The notes below the pieces were generated by a model, which was not told where the DNA came from, made no database searches, and saw only the letters and a list, made by a program, of their open reading frames with translations. Shown here one piece after another: positions 40,281 to 49,748 of a DNA stretch of 64,000 bases. Position numbers and translations under genes: made by a program. This DNA comes from Parabacteroides acidifaciens (lineage in GTDB: Bacteria > Bacteroidota > Bacteroidia > Bacteroidales > Tannerellaceae): NCBI RefSeq assembly GCF_003363715.1, contig NZ_QREV01000026.1:1-64000 (forward strand), written 5' to 3'. How positions within the stretch are numbered: the first letter of the stretch is position 1; each line of letters begins with the position of its first letter.

Positions 40281-42851
40281 ATGAAAATCAAAGCGAATAA
40301 CGCAAACAGCCCGATTTGGAAAGATGTTTATTCTCATTCTATGCTCCCCGAGCCATTACAGCCATTATACGAAATGGCAACAAACCTATGGTGGGTGTGG
40401 AACCATGAAGGAGCCAAATTATTCGGTAAGATCGACCCGGAACTGTGGGCCTCTACAGAAGGTAACCCCGTACTTTTACTTCAAAGCTTATCCTATAAAC
40501 GTATTGAGGAAATTCTGGCAGATAACGTCCTGATGGCCGAAATTAAAGCTACTTACTCAATATTCAAGGATTATGTAAATGTTAAGCCGGACAAGACGAA
40601 ACCGTCTGTAGCCTATTTCAGTATGGAATATGGCTTGACAAACGTTCTGAAGATTTACTCCGGTGGTCTGGGCGTATTGGCAGGTGACTACCTGAAAGAA
40701 GCCAGTGACAGCAATATCGACTTGACTGCTGTCGGTTTCCTGTACCGTTACGGTTATTTTACCCAATCCCTGTCTATGGACGGACAGCAGATTGCCAACT
40801 ATGAACCGCAGAATTTCAACGCACTGCCTCTTACACAGGTGATGCAGGCTAACGGCGAACCGATGGTACTGGAAGTACCTTACCCCGGCCGTACCGTTTA
40901 TGCCCACATCTGGAAAGTAAGCGTAGGACGCGTTCCTTTATATTTGATGGATACGGACATTCCTCAAAATAGCGAATGGGACCGCTCTATCACCCACCAG
41001 CTGTATGGTGGCGACTGGGAAAACCGTATGAAGCAAGAATACCTGCTGGGCATTGGTGGTATCTTGATGCTGAACAAGTTAGGTATCAAAAAACAGATCT
41101 ACCACTGCAACGAAGGACATGCAGCCCTGATCAACGCACAGCGTTTGGTAGACTTCATCCAGAACGACGGTCTGACATTCAACCAGGCTCTGGAAGTTGT
41201 CCGCGCCTCTGCACTGTACACGGTTCACACTCCGGTTCCCGCTGGTCACGACTACTTCGACGAAGGTTTGTTCGGCCGCTACATGGGTGAATTCCCCGGC
41301 AAGTTAGGTATCAGCTGGCAGGAATTTATCGACATGGGACGTGAAAACCCGGGGTCGAACGAAAAGTTCTCCATGAGTGTATTCGCATTGAATACATGCC
41401 AGGAGGCAAACGGTGTAAGCTGGTTGCACGGAAAAGTATCCCAGCGTATGTTCGCACCGGTATGGAAAGGTTACTTCCCCGACGAACTGCACGTAGGATA
41501 TGTGACAAACGGCGTACACATGCCGACATGGGCTTCTACGGAATGGAAACGTTTCTTCGCAGAACATTTCGACAAGAAATTCTTCAAAGACCAGTCTAAC
41601 AAGAAATACTGGGAAGCCATCCAGAACGTACCGGACGATGAAATCTGGGAAATCCGCAAGAGACTAAAGAACAAACTGTTCGAATACATCAAGAATCAAT
41701 ATAAGAGCAACTGGCTGAAAAACCAGGGCGATCCGGCAAAGGTTGTTTCCATCTTGGATAAGATCAACCCGAACGCTTTGATTATCGGTTTCGGACGCCG
41801 TTTTGCAACATACAAACGTGCTCACCTGTTGTTCACAGACCTGGACCGTCTGGCTAAGATCGTAAACAACGAAAAATACCCGATCCAGTTCGTATTCACA
41901 GGTAAAGCTCACCCGGCTGACGGTGGTGGACAAGGCTTGATCAAGCACATTGTCGAAATCTCACGCCGTCCGGAATTCTTAGGAAAGATTATTTTCCTGG
42001 AAAACTACGATATGCGTCTGGCCCGTCACCTGATTGCAGGTGTGGATGTTTGGTTGAACACTCCGACACGTCCTTTGGAAGCATCCGGTACATCTGGTGA
42101 AAAGGCAGAAATGAACGGTGTTCTGAACTTCTCCGTATTAGACGGATGGTGGTATGAAGGTTATAAAGAAGGTGCGGGTTGGGCTTTGACCGACAAGCGT
42201 ACTTACGAAAACCAGCAGTATCAGGATCAGTTGGATGCTGCAACAATCTACCATACACTGGAGACACAGATCATCCCGACTTACTATGCAAAGAACAGTA
42301 AGGGATACTCTCCCGAATGGATCCAGTACATCAAGAACTCCATGTCTGAAATCGCTCCTGACTATACAATGAAACGTATGTTGGACGATTACATCAGCCG
42401 TTTCTATGACAAACTGGCAACCCGTTCCGCCCACTTGCGCGAAAATGACTTTGCTGAAGCAAAATCTCTTGCAGCATGGAAAGAAGAAGTGGTTGAACAT
42501 TGGGATAGCTTCCAGGTAGAATCGTTTACAAGCTCTCAGGATTTGTCTATCGATGGCCCGGTAGTAGGAAAAGAATACACATTCAACCTGGTCATCGACC
42601 GCCACGAACTGCAAGGCATGTTAGGTGTAGATATGGTTGTTACCAAAGAAAACTCTGACACCCACCAGTTGGAACTGCTGTACGTCGAACATTTCAAACT
42701 GAAAAAAGAAGAAGGTTCCAAACTGTTCTTCGAACTGAAAACAAACCCGAGCGAAGCAGGTCTCCATAAAATCGGTTTCCGCGTTTACCCTGTAAACAAA
42801 GAATTGCCTCACCGCATGGACTTCGCTTACGTTCGCTGGATTCAGTTATAA
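40281..42851 (+). CDS. glgP: Alpha-glucan phosphorylase (short GT35 type)
   Basis: The product is 856 aa. It starts [20 protein letters not shown] and shows [20 protein letters not shown] (about residues 114-133), a hallmark of the bacterial short alpha-glucan phosphorylases. The pyridoxal-phosphate region has [20 protein letters not shown] near 607 and [16 protein letters not shown]. It releases glucose 1-phosphate from glycogen or maltodextrin in the cytosol; phosphoglucomutase (62364) would process the product. A strong terminator follows. Confidence 0.94.
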   Translation: MKIKANNANSPIWKDVYSHSMLPEPLQPLYEMATNLWWVWNHEGAKLFGKIDPELWASTEGNPVLLLQSLSYKRIEEILADNVLMAEIKATYSIFKDYVNVKPDKTKPSVAYFSMEYGLTNVLKIYSGGLGVLAGDYLKEASDSNIDLTAVGFLYRYGYFTQSLSMDGQQIANYEPQNFNALPLTQVMQANGEPMVLEVPYPGRTVYAHIWKVSVGRVPLYLMDTDIPQNSEWDRSITHQLYGGDWENRMKQEYLLGIGGILMLNKLGIKKQIYHCNEGHAALINAQRLVDFIQNDGLTFNQALEVVRASALYTVHTPVPAGHDYFDEGLFGRYMGEFPGKLGISWQEFIDMGRENPGSNEKFSMSVFALNTCQEANGVSWLHGKVSQRMFAPVWKGYFPDELHVGYVTNGVHMPTWASTEWKRFFAEHFDKKFFKDQSNKKYWEAIQNVPDDEIWEIRKRLKNKLFEYIKNQYKSNWLKNQGDPAKVVSILDKINPNALIIGFGRRFATYKRAHLLFTDLDRLAKIVNNEKYPIQFVFTGKAHPADGGGQGLIKHIVEISRRPEFLGKIIFLENYDMRLARHLIAGVDVWLNTPTRPLEASGTSGEKAEMNGVLNFSVLDGWWYEGYKEGAGWALTDKRTYENQQYQDQLDAATIYHTLETQIIPTYYAKNSKGYSPEWIQYIKNSMSEIAPDYTMKRMLDDYISRFYDKLATRSAHLRENDFAEAKSLAAWKEEVVEHWDSFQVESFTSSQDLSIDGPVVGKEYTFNLVIDRHELQGMLGVDMVVTKENSDTHQLELLYVEHFKLKKEEGSKLFFELKTNPSEAGLHKIGFRVYPVNKELPHRMDFAYVRWIQL

Positions 42852-42875
42852 TCGAAACGATCCGATCCAAAATAA

Positions 42876-42910
42876 AAAAGGTTGTTCTCCGAAAGGGGGG
42901 ACAACCTTTT
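42876..42910. terminator. Intrinsic terminator after glgP
   Basis: AAAAGGTTGT and ACAACCTTTT arms around a G-rich loop (42876-42910). It sits 25 bp after the glgP stop. Confidence 0.8.
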
Positions 42911-43200
42911 GTTGTTTATGTCCACAAATCAGTATAAAAAACCGAAATGCCACAAGGGAATCGTATTGCCAAAACCAAATTCTATATCATCTTTGACAAC
43001 AAAAGCGTTATCCAAACCTTGCAACTGTGCATTTCATTTGGGATTTCAGATATTCTTCCATAATTTTGTTACAGTGGTAACAGTTACCGCTGTAACAAAA
43101 TATAATGTATATATGAGGACGCCAAAGTCGAACACATCAAACACAAACTTCTGGCTAAATATGAGATCGAACAACGATGCCTCTCATTAGAGGATATGTA
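42911..43200. other. Intergenic region with a near-perfect palindrome and possible gene remnants
   Basis: No intact gene is seen. At 43063-43101 ATTTTGTTACAG and CTGTAACAAAAT enclose GGTAAC/GTTACC, a 39-bp almost perfect palindrome. The plus strand just before 43200 reads ...KVEHIKHKLLAKYEIEQRC... up to a stop, without a start or a plausible N-terminus; this looks like the tail of a decayed gene. A 39-codon frame near 42947 (MPQGNRIAKTKFYIIFDNK) may belong to it. I cannot name the ancestor. Confidence 0.35.
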
Positions 43201-43231
43201 AAAAGGGGGAATTGCAAAGCATCCCCTTTTT
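43201..43231. terminator. Intrinsic terminator of the FadL-type gene
   Basis: AAAAGGGGGA (43201-43210) and TCCCCTTTT (43222-43230) pair across an 11-nt loop, 20 bp beyond the stop of the minus-strand gene at 43253; it works in both directions. Confidence 0.75.
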
Positions 43232-43252
43232 CACTGATATAATATTTATCGA

Positions 43253-44683
43253 TTAAAAAGCATAAGAAAGTCCGATAGCCGGCATTAAGGCCACCGTATC
43301 ATAGTTGCCACCGAATGTTCTCGGCTGTTTCAGCAAGTCAAGGTCCGTATAGGATCCGTCACGATCGAAGCCGCTTACATAAGAGAACGCGACATCCACA
43401 GACAGGTTTGTCAACGGACGGAAACTCAAACCGGCTGTCAACCCCAATTTATTCATACTCGGAGTTTCCGGATTCAGATAATCCTTTTCAACCGGTGATT
43501 CATCCAGGTAAACACCCAAACGGACATCCAGACGGTTGGTAGCAGCAAACTGACCGCCGATACGATAAATACAGGAATTCTTATATTTCTTCGGAGCATT
43601 GATATCATATTCGCCTAACTCTTCCGTAGGATTGAAATTGACCGTTAGTGCATCATAAGCACCCCATCCAATTACCTGAACCTCACCGGAAAGCGTCCAG
43701 CGATTTGTCGGACAATAGGTAATCCCTACACTCCAGACACTCGGCAAAGGCAGTTCTGCTGAAAAAGTTCCTTTATCCAGTTCCGGTACTTCAATTTTTT
43801 CCGGCACGCCTGGAGTTCCCGGAGGCAGCATTCCCAGCAGACCGTTTACCTTCTGTAACAGTCCTTTTAACTCCAACTCATTAGCATAATCTAACGCAAC
43901 ATCGCCCTCTTTAACGCGAGCCATCACCTTTGAACGATAAGAAGCTCCGATAGTAATCTTCTCGTTAATATCGAACATCGCTCCGACATTATATCCCAAG
44001 CGTACACCGGCATCACCTTTCAAACCAACGGAAACAGCTGAGATATTGTCATATTTAGCCATAATTTGCTTCAACTCCTGAGGGATCATGGCGTCCAAAG
44101 CCGGATTGCCTGCCGTCAGTTTGTTTGCCAAGTCGCTCATGGCTCCCGGAGCAATCAGTGAACGATTCAGCGAGATATTACCAAACTCCATCATCAGACC
44201 TGCTCCAATACTCAGGCGATCCATGATTTTCCAAGAAACCGTAGGTTGTATATTAAACGCTTTCAAAGAAATATCCTGGATCAGATGCGAACCCCTCCAG
44301 TCATTTCCCCAATGGATGCCACTGCCAAACGGGGTGTTTACCATCACTCCGGCAGCCAGATTATCATAAATCTTAAATCCGGCATATAGATATAAAGGCG
44401 TACTGGCCTTATTATCCGTTTCAAAAGAATAATCGTCTGTTAATGATTTATATTTTGCCGTAGCAAAAACGCCTGATACACCGGCAGACAAGTCTATACT
44501 ATTTTCCATAAACGCCAATCCGGCAGGATTGAAGTGCATGCTTTCCGCACCCAACTTCATAGCAACACCTACATGTCCCATACCGGCCTGCTTCGTACTT
44601 TGTGCATTTACTTGATAGCCTTCTGCGGCCACATACGTCATTGGAAGCATGGAAAGACATGCTAACGCGATAACTTTCTTCAT
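43253..44683 (-). CDS. OmpP1/FadL-family outer-membrane transporter
   Basis: The product is 476 aa with a signal peptide ending at TYVAAE. Directly after it comes GYQVNAQSTKQAGMGHVGVA, then the HFNPAGLAFM motif, which are typical of FadL/OmpP1 proteins (N-terminal hatch, 14-strand barrel). It ends in the aromatic residue of GLSYAF, as expected for an outer-membrane barrel. Family members take up long-chain fatty acids or other hydrophobic compounds. The middle has a Gly/Pro-rich insertion (LGMLPPGTPGVPEKIE). It is a single gene with its own terminator. Confidence 0.92.
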   Translation of the reverse strand: MKKVIALACLSMLPMTYVAAEGYQVNAQSTKQAGMGHVGVAMKLGAESMHFNPAGLAFMENSIDLSAGVSGVFATAKYKSLTDDYSFETDNKASTPLYLYAGFKIYDNLAAGVMVNTPFGSGIHWGNDWRGSHLIQDISLKAFNIQPTVSWKIMDRLSIGAGLMMEFGNISLNRSLIAPGAMSDLANKLTAGNPALDAMIPQELKQIMAKYDNISAVSVGLKGDAGVRLGYNVGAMFDINEKITIGASYRSKVMARVKEGDVALDYANELELKGLLQKVNGLLGMLPPGTPGVPEKIEVPELDKGTFSAELPLPSVWSVGITYCPTNRWTLSGEVQVIGWGAYDALTVNFNPTEELGEYDINAPKKYKNSCIYRIGGQFAATNRLDVRLGVYLDESPVEKDYLNPETPSMNKLGLTAGLSFRPLTNLSVDVAFSYVSGFDRDGSYTDLDLLKQPRTFGGNYDTVALMPAIGLSYAF

Positions 44684-44955
44684 AAAAACTTTATTTGTTA
44701 ATACTTTATTTATTATGCCTTCCCGGGCATAAACGGCGGCAAAGATAAAGACTTTTTTCTAATACTGCACACTTTTAACAAGAATGTGCAGCACAAAACC
44801 CGAAAAGTTGTGCAGTCCGCAATCGGTTTTGTCCTCTAATTTTTAATTTTCAATTCTCAATTTTCAATTTTCAATTAATAAAGTATCTTTGCAGTGAAAA
44901 GGAACGTTTCCTTTTCCGTGTGCTTGCTAAACCACGTACTAAAAACAAGAAAGAT
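44684..44955. other. Divergent intergenic region between the FadL-type gene and queC
   Basis: It holds a TTTTCAATTCTCAATTTTCA-type low-complexity tract (44838-44878), the queC -7 element and the queC leader hairpin. Nothing else is seen. Confidence 0.5.
44884..44916 (+). promoter_or_regulatory. queC promoter and leader hairpin
   Basis: TATCTTTG (44884-44891) is a perfect -7 element. A hairpin with GAAAAGGAA (44896-44904) and TTCCTTTTC (44908-44916) arms sits exactly where the RNA should begin. I could not fit the following 40 nt to the preQ1-I consensus, so no riboswitch is called. Confidence 0.5.
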
Positions 44956-45621
44956 ATGAAACATCAAGAAGCCGCTTTGGTCTGCTTCTCAGGTGGACAA
45001 GACTCCACGACCTGCCTGTTTTGGGCAAAGAAGCATTTTTCCCGCGTAGAAGCCGTTTGTTTTACTTACGGACAAAAACATTCCCTGGAAATCGAGGTTG
45101 CACGAAAGATCGCAGCCGACGCCCATGTTCCCTTCCAAGTGTTGGATGTATCGTTGATCAGCCAGTTAGATGCGAGCTGCTCGCTGACCCATACCGACAT
45201 TGCGATGGATCAGGAAAAGCCGGCAGACAGCTATCCGAACACGTTCGTTCCGGGACGTAACATGGTATTCCTCACCTTCGCCGCCATCCTGGCACGCAGC
45301 AAAGGGATCTTCAACCTGGTGACAGGCGTTTCGGAAGCCGACTACAGCGGATATCCCGATTGCCGCGATACGTTTGTGCGTTCCCTTAACGTCACGCTAA
45401 ACCTCGCGATGGATGAACAATTCGTAATCCATACCCCGTTGATGAACCGCGATAAAAGCGAAGTATGGGAACTCTCCGACCAGTTAGGCGTATTCGACCT
45501 CGTACGGACACAAACCCTCACCTGCTACAATGGCGTTATAGCCGAAGGCTGCGGCCATTGCCCTGCCTGCAAATTGCGCAACGAAGGATTAAAAAAATAT
45601 ATAGAGAGAAAAGGTAAATAG
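44956..45621 (+). CDS. queC: 7-cyano-7-deazaguanine synthase QueC
   Basis: The ATG at 44956 gives 221 aa ([18 protein letters not shown]). The PP-loop SGGQDSTTC (about residues 12-20) binds ATP, and the C-terminal Cys set GCGHCPAC (about 201-208) holds zinc. It converts carboxy-deazaguanine to preQ0 in queuosine synthesis. A frame reaching 36 bp further upstream is not supported because it would begin inside the leader. It is followed after 1 bp by queF, making a two-gene operon; the other que genes are not nearby. Confidence 0.95.
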   Translation: MKHQEAALVCFSGGQDSTTCLFWAKKHFSRVEAVCFTYGQKHSLEIEVARKIAADAHVPFQVLDVSLISQLDASCSLTHTDIAMDQEKPADSYPNTFVPGRNMVFLTFAAILARSKGIFNLVTGVSEADYSGYPDCRDTFVRSLNVTLNLAMDEQFVIHTPLMNRDKSEVWELSDQLGVFDLVRTQTLTCYNGVIAEGCGHCPACKLRNEGLKKYIERKGK

Positions 45622-45622
45622 T

Positions 45623-46087
45623 ATGGATACAAGAAAAGAAGAAAACGAACTGCATCTCTTAGGCGGTTCAACGGTCTACAAGCAAGATTATGCACCGGAA
45701 GTGTTGGAAGCTTTTACCAATAAACATCAAGGAAATGACTATTGGGTACGTTTCAACTGCCCGGAGTTTACCAGCCTTTGCCCTATCACGGGACAACCGG
45801 ACTTTGCCACGATCTATATCGACTATATTCCCGACGTGAAAATGGTGGAAAGCAAAAGCCTTAAACTGTATCTGTTCAGTTTCCGCAGTCATGGAGCCTT
45901 CCATGAAGATTGTGTCAATATCATCATGAAAGACTTGATACGCCTGATGGACCCGAAATATATCGAGGTCACCGGAATCTTTACCCCTCGCGGCGGTATC
46001 AGTATCTATCCGTATTGCAACTATGGCCGTCCGGGTACAAAATATGAACAGTTAGCCGAACAAAGGCTGTTCAACCATAAACAATAA
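45623..46087 (+). CDS. queF: NADPH-dependent 7-cyano-7-deazaguanine reductase QueF
   Basis: The product is 154 aa, the unimodular QueF size. The nucleophilic Cys and catalytic Asp lie in [20 protein letters not shown], and the substrate/NADPH motif is [20 protein letters not shown]. It reduces the nitrile of preQ0 to preQ1. It is separated from queC by a single base, so translation is probably coupled. A terminator follows. Confidence 0.95.
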   Translation: MDTRKEENELHLLGGSTVYKQDYAPEVLEAFTNKHQGNDYWVRFNCPEFTSLCPITGQPDFATIYIDYIPDVKMVESKSLKLYLFSFRSHGAFHEDCVNIIMKDLIRLMDPKYIEVTGIFTPRGGISIYPYCNYGRPGTKYEQLAEQRLFNHKQ

Positions 46088-46112
46088 AGGACATTTTTAA
46101 ATGATTCCATAA

Positions 46113-46150
46113 AAAAACGGCAATATGGGAACTATAGTATTGCCGTTTTT
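46113..46150. terminator. Intrinsic terminator after queF
   Basis: AAAAACGGCAATA (46113-46125) and TATTGCCGTTTTT (46138-46150) are perfect 13-bp arms with a 12-nt loop and T-runs on both strands. Confidence 0.88.
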
Positions 46151-46152
46151 TA

Positions 46153-46160
46153 TACATTTG
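46153..46160 (+). promoter_or_regulatory. -7 element of the DUF1080 gene
   Basis: TACATTTG, a perfect match, 39 bp upstream of the ATG and overlapping the end of the queF terminator. No -33 TTTG. Confidence 0.5.
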
Positions 46161-46198
46161 CAACTAATAAATTCTAAACCATATAAAATATTTAGACC

Positions 46199-46978
46199 AT
46201 GAACAAAAGCATTACAATGAAGACGGCTCTGGCCGCCTTGGCTTGTACAGCCTGCATCAGTGCAAGTGCACAAAAACAGTATCCCGAACAAGAAAAGATG
46301 AGACCCGGTATGTCCGAATACTGGACACCGCAACCGAAAATCGTCACTCCGGGTGACATAAAGACGAACAGCGCTCCTTCAGACGCTATCGTTCTATTTG
46401 ACGGCAAAGATCTTTCAGCGTGGGAAACACCGAAAGGCGGTCCGGCTGAATGGACTGTAAAGAACGGAGCTTTTACAGTCAATAAGGAAAAAGGAGACAT
46501 CCAGACAAAACAAAAATTTGAGAATTTCCAATTGCATATCGAATGGTGTGTTCCGAAAAACATAAGCGGAAAAAGCCAGGCACGTGGAAACAGCGGTATC
46601 TTCCTGCAAGATATGTATGAAATCCAGGTATTGGATTGCTACGACAACGAAACGTATGTAAACGGACAAACCGGTAGTGTTTACAAACAGACTCCTCCTT
46701 TGGTAAATGCTATGCGCAAACCGGGTGAATGGAATGTATATGACATTATCTATACCGCACCGATCTTCAAGGAAGACGGAACTTACCGCGTTCCGCCTCA
46801 TGTAACAGTGATCCAGAACGGTATCGTACTGCAAAACAATACGACTATCCTGGGAACTACGGAATATGTCGGCTTCCCGAAAGTTATCAAACATGGTGCA
46901 GGCCCGATCCGCTTGCAGTCACACGGAGATCCGAGCGAACCGATCAGTTTCCGTAATGTTTGGATCCGGGAAATGTAA
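46199..46978 (+). CDS. DUF1080 (3-keto-disaccharide hydrolase-like) secreted protein
   Basis: The product is 259 aa with a signal peptide ending at CISASAQ. The DUF1080 fold (beta-jelly-roll, concanavalin-like) shows IVLFDGKDLSAWETPKGGPA (about residues 65-84), GNSGIFLQDMYEIQVLDCYD and the terminal PISFRNVWIREM. Family members cleave 3-keto-disaccharides or act as glycan-processing lectin-like proteins outside the cytoplasm. A Met at residue 7 could also be the start. It is a single gene between two terminators. Confidence 0.88.
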   Translation: MNKSITMKTALAALACTACISASAQKQYPEQEKMRPGMSEYWTPQPKIVTPGDIKTNSAPSDAIVLFDGKDLSAWETPKGGPAEWTVKNGAFTVNKEKGDIQTKQKFENFQLHIEWCVPKNISGKSQARGNSGIFLQDMYEIQVLDCYDNETYVNGQTGSVYKQTPPLVNAMRKPGEWNVYDIIYTAPIFKEDGTYRVPPHVTVIQNGIVLQNNTTILGTTEYVGFPKVIKHGAGPIRLQSHGDPSEPISFRNVWIREM

Positions 46979-46993
46979 TTCAGGTGAAAGGTA

Positions 46994-47042
46994 AAAGGTG
47001 AAAGTTTGATTGATATTAATATCTCTTTAAACTTTCACCTTT
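46994..47042. terminator. Bidirectional terminator between DUF1080 gene and dnaX
   Basis: AAAGGTGAAAGTTT (46994-47007) and AAACTTTCACCTTT (47029-47042), a perfect 14-bp inverted repeat between convergent genes; T-rich tails on both sides. Confidence 0.75.
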
Positions 47043-47056
47043 CAATTTTCAACTAT

Positions 47057-48868
47057 TTAATCGAGCGTCAGATTAAACTCATCCTTCAGCTTAGCCAAAA
47101 CCGGATTTATACTCAATAAATGCTCATACTTTTCAGCGGATGTGTAGGCCAGATGCTTCTGGTTCGTTTCGTCTATACGGACACGCATCTGGATACGGGT
47201 ATTCTTCAACTGCCCCCGCAGATAGCTCAAAATATCAAGGCAGTTATTCGTCAATTCGTCCTGTTGTCCGGGATTGTGCACACAGACCTCAAAATAATAA
47301 TTATCTTGCAAAACCGGTTTGCAGTTGATCATCGTATTCTTCAGATAGACTTTCTTATCGATAGAAGCGGCAAACGCATCCCAATAATGCACCAAGGCTT
47401 CCTGGCTGAACGGGCTCTGCATCTCTTGCACGACAGTTTCCACATGTGTGGCAGACTGCGCCTTCGGGTGCTCCACTCCTATCTCCTTTATAGATGTTCC
47501 GAATTGCGGCGGACGCGCCACTCTTTTCGGAGCTGTAGCGGGAGGCGCTTGCGGAATAGCTGACGAAGGCGGCACATGGGTGGAGACAACCTGCTGACGA
47601 GGTATAGCTCCTGTCATTTCCTGCGGAGACTGTACGGGCTTCTGCAAAGGGGGAGCCGATTGCACGGTATAAGTCTGACCGGCTGCCTGTTGGGATTGCG
47701 GCTGGACAGGAGCCTGCCCATTAGAGGCTATCGGTTCAATCAGGCCTTTTTTTTTATCCTCGACCGGTTGTCCGGTACTGCTCAATTGGCAAAGTTGGAT
47801 AAGCGTCAACTCCAGCAACAGCCGTTTATTCCGGCTGGCGCGGTAATTCAGGTCGCAGGTGTTAGCCAGTTCAATCGCTTTGAACAGCAATTGATCCGGA
47901 CAACGTTTTGCCATTTCCTTATAACGTTCGCGTATGGATGCTCCTACCTCAAACAAAATCAAAGTCGACTCATCCTTGCATACAAGCAAATCGCGGAAAT
48001 GCGATGCCAACCCCGTTATAATATTCTGCCCGTCGAAGCCTTTGCTTAAAATATCATTCAATATCAGAATGGCGGAACGGACATTTCCTGAAAGCATGGC
48101 ATCCGTCAAACGGAAATAGTATTCGTAATCCAGCACATTCAGGTTATCGATCACCGCCTGATAGGTAATGTTACCATTCGTAAAGCTGACAACCTGGTCA
48201 AAGATAGACAAGGCATCGCGCATACCTCCGTCTGCCTTTTGCGCAATCACATTCAGGGCTTCCGGTTCAGCCGTCACTCCTTCACAAGAAGAGACATACT
48301 CCAGATGCTCCACCATATCGGCAATCGAGATACGCGAAAAGTCGTATATCTGGCAACGCGACAGGATGGTTGGCAAGACTTTATGTTTTTCCGTCGTAGC
48401 CAGGATAAACAAGGCATGGTGGGGCGGTTCTTCCAGCGTCTTCAGAAACGCATTGAAGGCTGCCGAACTCAGCATATGTACCTCATCGATGATAAACACC
48501 TTATATTTTCCGATTGGAGGCGGAATACGCACCTGGTCAATCAGCGAGCGTATATCGTCCACCGAGTTATTGGAAGCGGCATCCAGTTCATGGATGTTAT
48601 ACGAACGCTGCTCATTGAAAGCCTTGCACGATTCGCATTCGTTGCAGGCCTCTCCGTCGGCAGTCGGATTCAGACAGTTGATTGTCTTGGCAAAGATACG
48701 GGCACAAGAGGTCTTGCCGACTCCGCGCGGACCGCAAAAGAGATAGGCATGAGCCAGCTTGTTACTTTGTATTGCATTTTTAAGAGTAGTAGTCAAAGAC
48801 TTCTGTCCCACCACGCTACGGAATGTAGAAGGACGATATTTCCTTGCCGATACAATATAATTATCCAT
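47057..48868 (-). CDS. dnaX: DNA polymerase III subunit gamma/tau
   Basis: The product is 603 aa. The AAA+ core has Walker A GPRGVGKTS (about residues 46-54), a zinc module (CLNPTADGEACNECESC), Walker B FIIDEVHML and the sensor SRCQIYDF. Residues about 370-460 form a Pro/Gln-rich linker, and a C-terminal domain ends KLKDEFNLTLD. It is the motor of the clamp loader. It is divergent from the DivIC-like gene, with both -7 elements in the 70-bp gap. No obvious internal frameshift signal for a separate gamma form was noticed. Confidence 0.95.
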   Translation of the reverse strand: MDNYIVSARKYRPSTFRSVVGQKSLTTTLKNAIQSNKLAHAYLFCGPRGVGKTSCARIFAKTINCLNPTADGEACNECESCKAFNEQRSYNIHELDAASNNSVDDIRSLIDQVRIPPPIGKYKVFIIDEVHMLSSAAFNAFLKTLEEPPHHALFILATTEKHKVLPTILSRCQIYDFSRISIADMVEHLEYVSSCEGVTAEPEALNVIAQKADGGMRDALSIFDQVVSFTNGNITYQAVIDNLNVLDYEYYFRLTDAMLSGNVRSAILILNDILSKGFDGQNIITGLASHFRDLLVCKDESTLILFEVGASIRERYKEMAKRCPDQLLFKAIELANTCDLNYRASRNKRLLLELTLIQLCQLSSTGQPVEDKKKGLIEPIASNGQAPVQPQSQQAAGQTYTVQSAPPLQKPVQSPQEMTGAIPRQQVVSTHVPPSSAIPQAPPATAPKRVARPPQFGTSIKEIGVEHPKAQSATHVETVVQEMQSPFSQEALVHYWDAFAASIDKKVYLKNTMINCKPVLQDNYYFEVCVHNPGQQDELTNNCLDILSYLRGQLKNTRIQMRVRIDETNQKHLAYTSAEKYEHLLSINPVLAKLKDEFNLTLD

Positions 48869-48891
48869 TCTCTGCTTTTTTATTAATAAGA

Positions 48892-48923
48892 CAAAGATAC
48901 AGATAAAATTTTATTTACCTTTG
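48892..48923. promoter_or_regulatory. Divergent promoters of dnaX and the DivIC-like gene
   Basis: CAAAGATA (48892-48899) gives TATCTTTG on the minus strand for dnaX; TACCTTTG (48916-48923) lies on the plus strand for the gene at 48939. Both -7 boxes are perfect. The plus transcript would have a leader of only about 10 nt. Confidence 0.6.
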
Positions 48924-48938
48924 CAAAAAGCAATTCCG

Positions 48939-49244
48939 ATGTCACGCATAAAAGACTTTTATAATAAGTATCTATCTCGAATCAATGCCTACTGGCTGAT
49001 AACGATTCTGTTTCTTGCCCTAACTTTTACGATGGGCGACAGCAGCTTGTATAAACGTTATACCTATGATGAAAGGATTCGCAGCCTGGAAAAAGAGATT
49101 AAACATTATCAGAAAGAAATTGAAGTCAACAGCAAAAAGCTGAACGATCTGCATACCGACAAGGAAGGACTTGAACGCTTTGCCCGGGAAGAATATTATA
49201 TGAAGAAGCCAAACGAGGATGTCTATATTATCAAGAATAAGTAA
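48939..49244 (+). CDS. Septum-formation initiator (FtsB/DivIC-like)
   Basis: The ATG at 48939 gives 101 aa (MSRIKDFYNKYLSRINAYWL); a TTG start 18 bp upstream would fall in the promoter box. One TM helix (about residues 19-38, AYWLITILFLALTFTMG) is followed by a coiled coil (RSLEKEIKHYQKEIEVNSKK) and the closing KEGLERFAREEYYMKKPNED typical of FtsB/DivIC. It is probably part of the divisome linking membrane and periplasm. The next gene starts right after its stop codon. Confidence 0.88.
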   Translation: MSRIKDFYNKYLSRINAYWLITILFLALTFTMGDSSLYKRYTYDERIRSLEKEIKHYQKEIEVNSKKLNDLHTDKEGLERFAREEYYMKKPNEDVYIIKNK

Positions 49245-49571
49245 ATGAACGAAAAAGCAAGAACAATCGTTTTTAATATCTCCGCCCTCCTGTTACTCGC
49301 CGGAGCCGGATTATATCTGGCATTGCCTGTTGTCGCACCTTATCTGTTTGCCGTAGGAGCTGCAGGTATAGCCGTCAGCTATCTGACAATGTCGACTAAA
49401 GAGATGGATTTCCGCAGGCGCAGGCTCCACCGTTATAATATCTTTGCCGGACTGTTGTGCATATTTGCCTCCGCACTGATGTTCAGCGGACGGAAAGAAT
49501 GGGTGATCTGCCTGACCATTTCAGCACTGTTGCAGTTATACACAGCATTTGTCGCCCCTAAACAAGAATAA
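49245..49571 (+). CDS. Small membrane protein
   Basis: The product is 108 aa with four hydrophobic segments (about residues 10-27, 29-46, 62-80 and 85-103) and a basic loop (EMDFRRRRLHRYN). It starts directly at the stop of the DivIC-like gene, so it is translationally linked to it. No family is recognised; a role in division or envelope biology is inference from position. Confidence 0.7.
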   Translation: MNEKARTIVFNISALLLLAGAGLYLALPVVAPYLFAVGAAGIAVSYLTMSTKEMDFRRRRLHRYNIFAGLLCIFASALMFSGRKEWVICLTISALLQLYTAFVAPKQE

Positions 49572-49748
49572 CGTTTTTTCTGTATCCGGAGAAAAGAGAC
49601 CACACACAAAATACCTACTTATAGTTACAATACTGTCAAAAATATAATTACAGAGACAAGTAAAATTACCTAAAATCCGCGATTGATGCGCTTCCCTTTT
49701 ATAAAGACCTTTGCATCGTTTTATTAACGATACAAAACTCTTTATAAA

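Noticed and set aside
44896-44950. preQ1-I riboswitch in the queC leader
   Set aside because: Loop and tail do not fit the aptamer consensus; only a plain hairpin can be supported.
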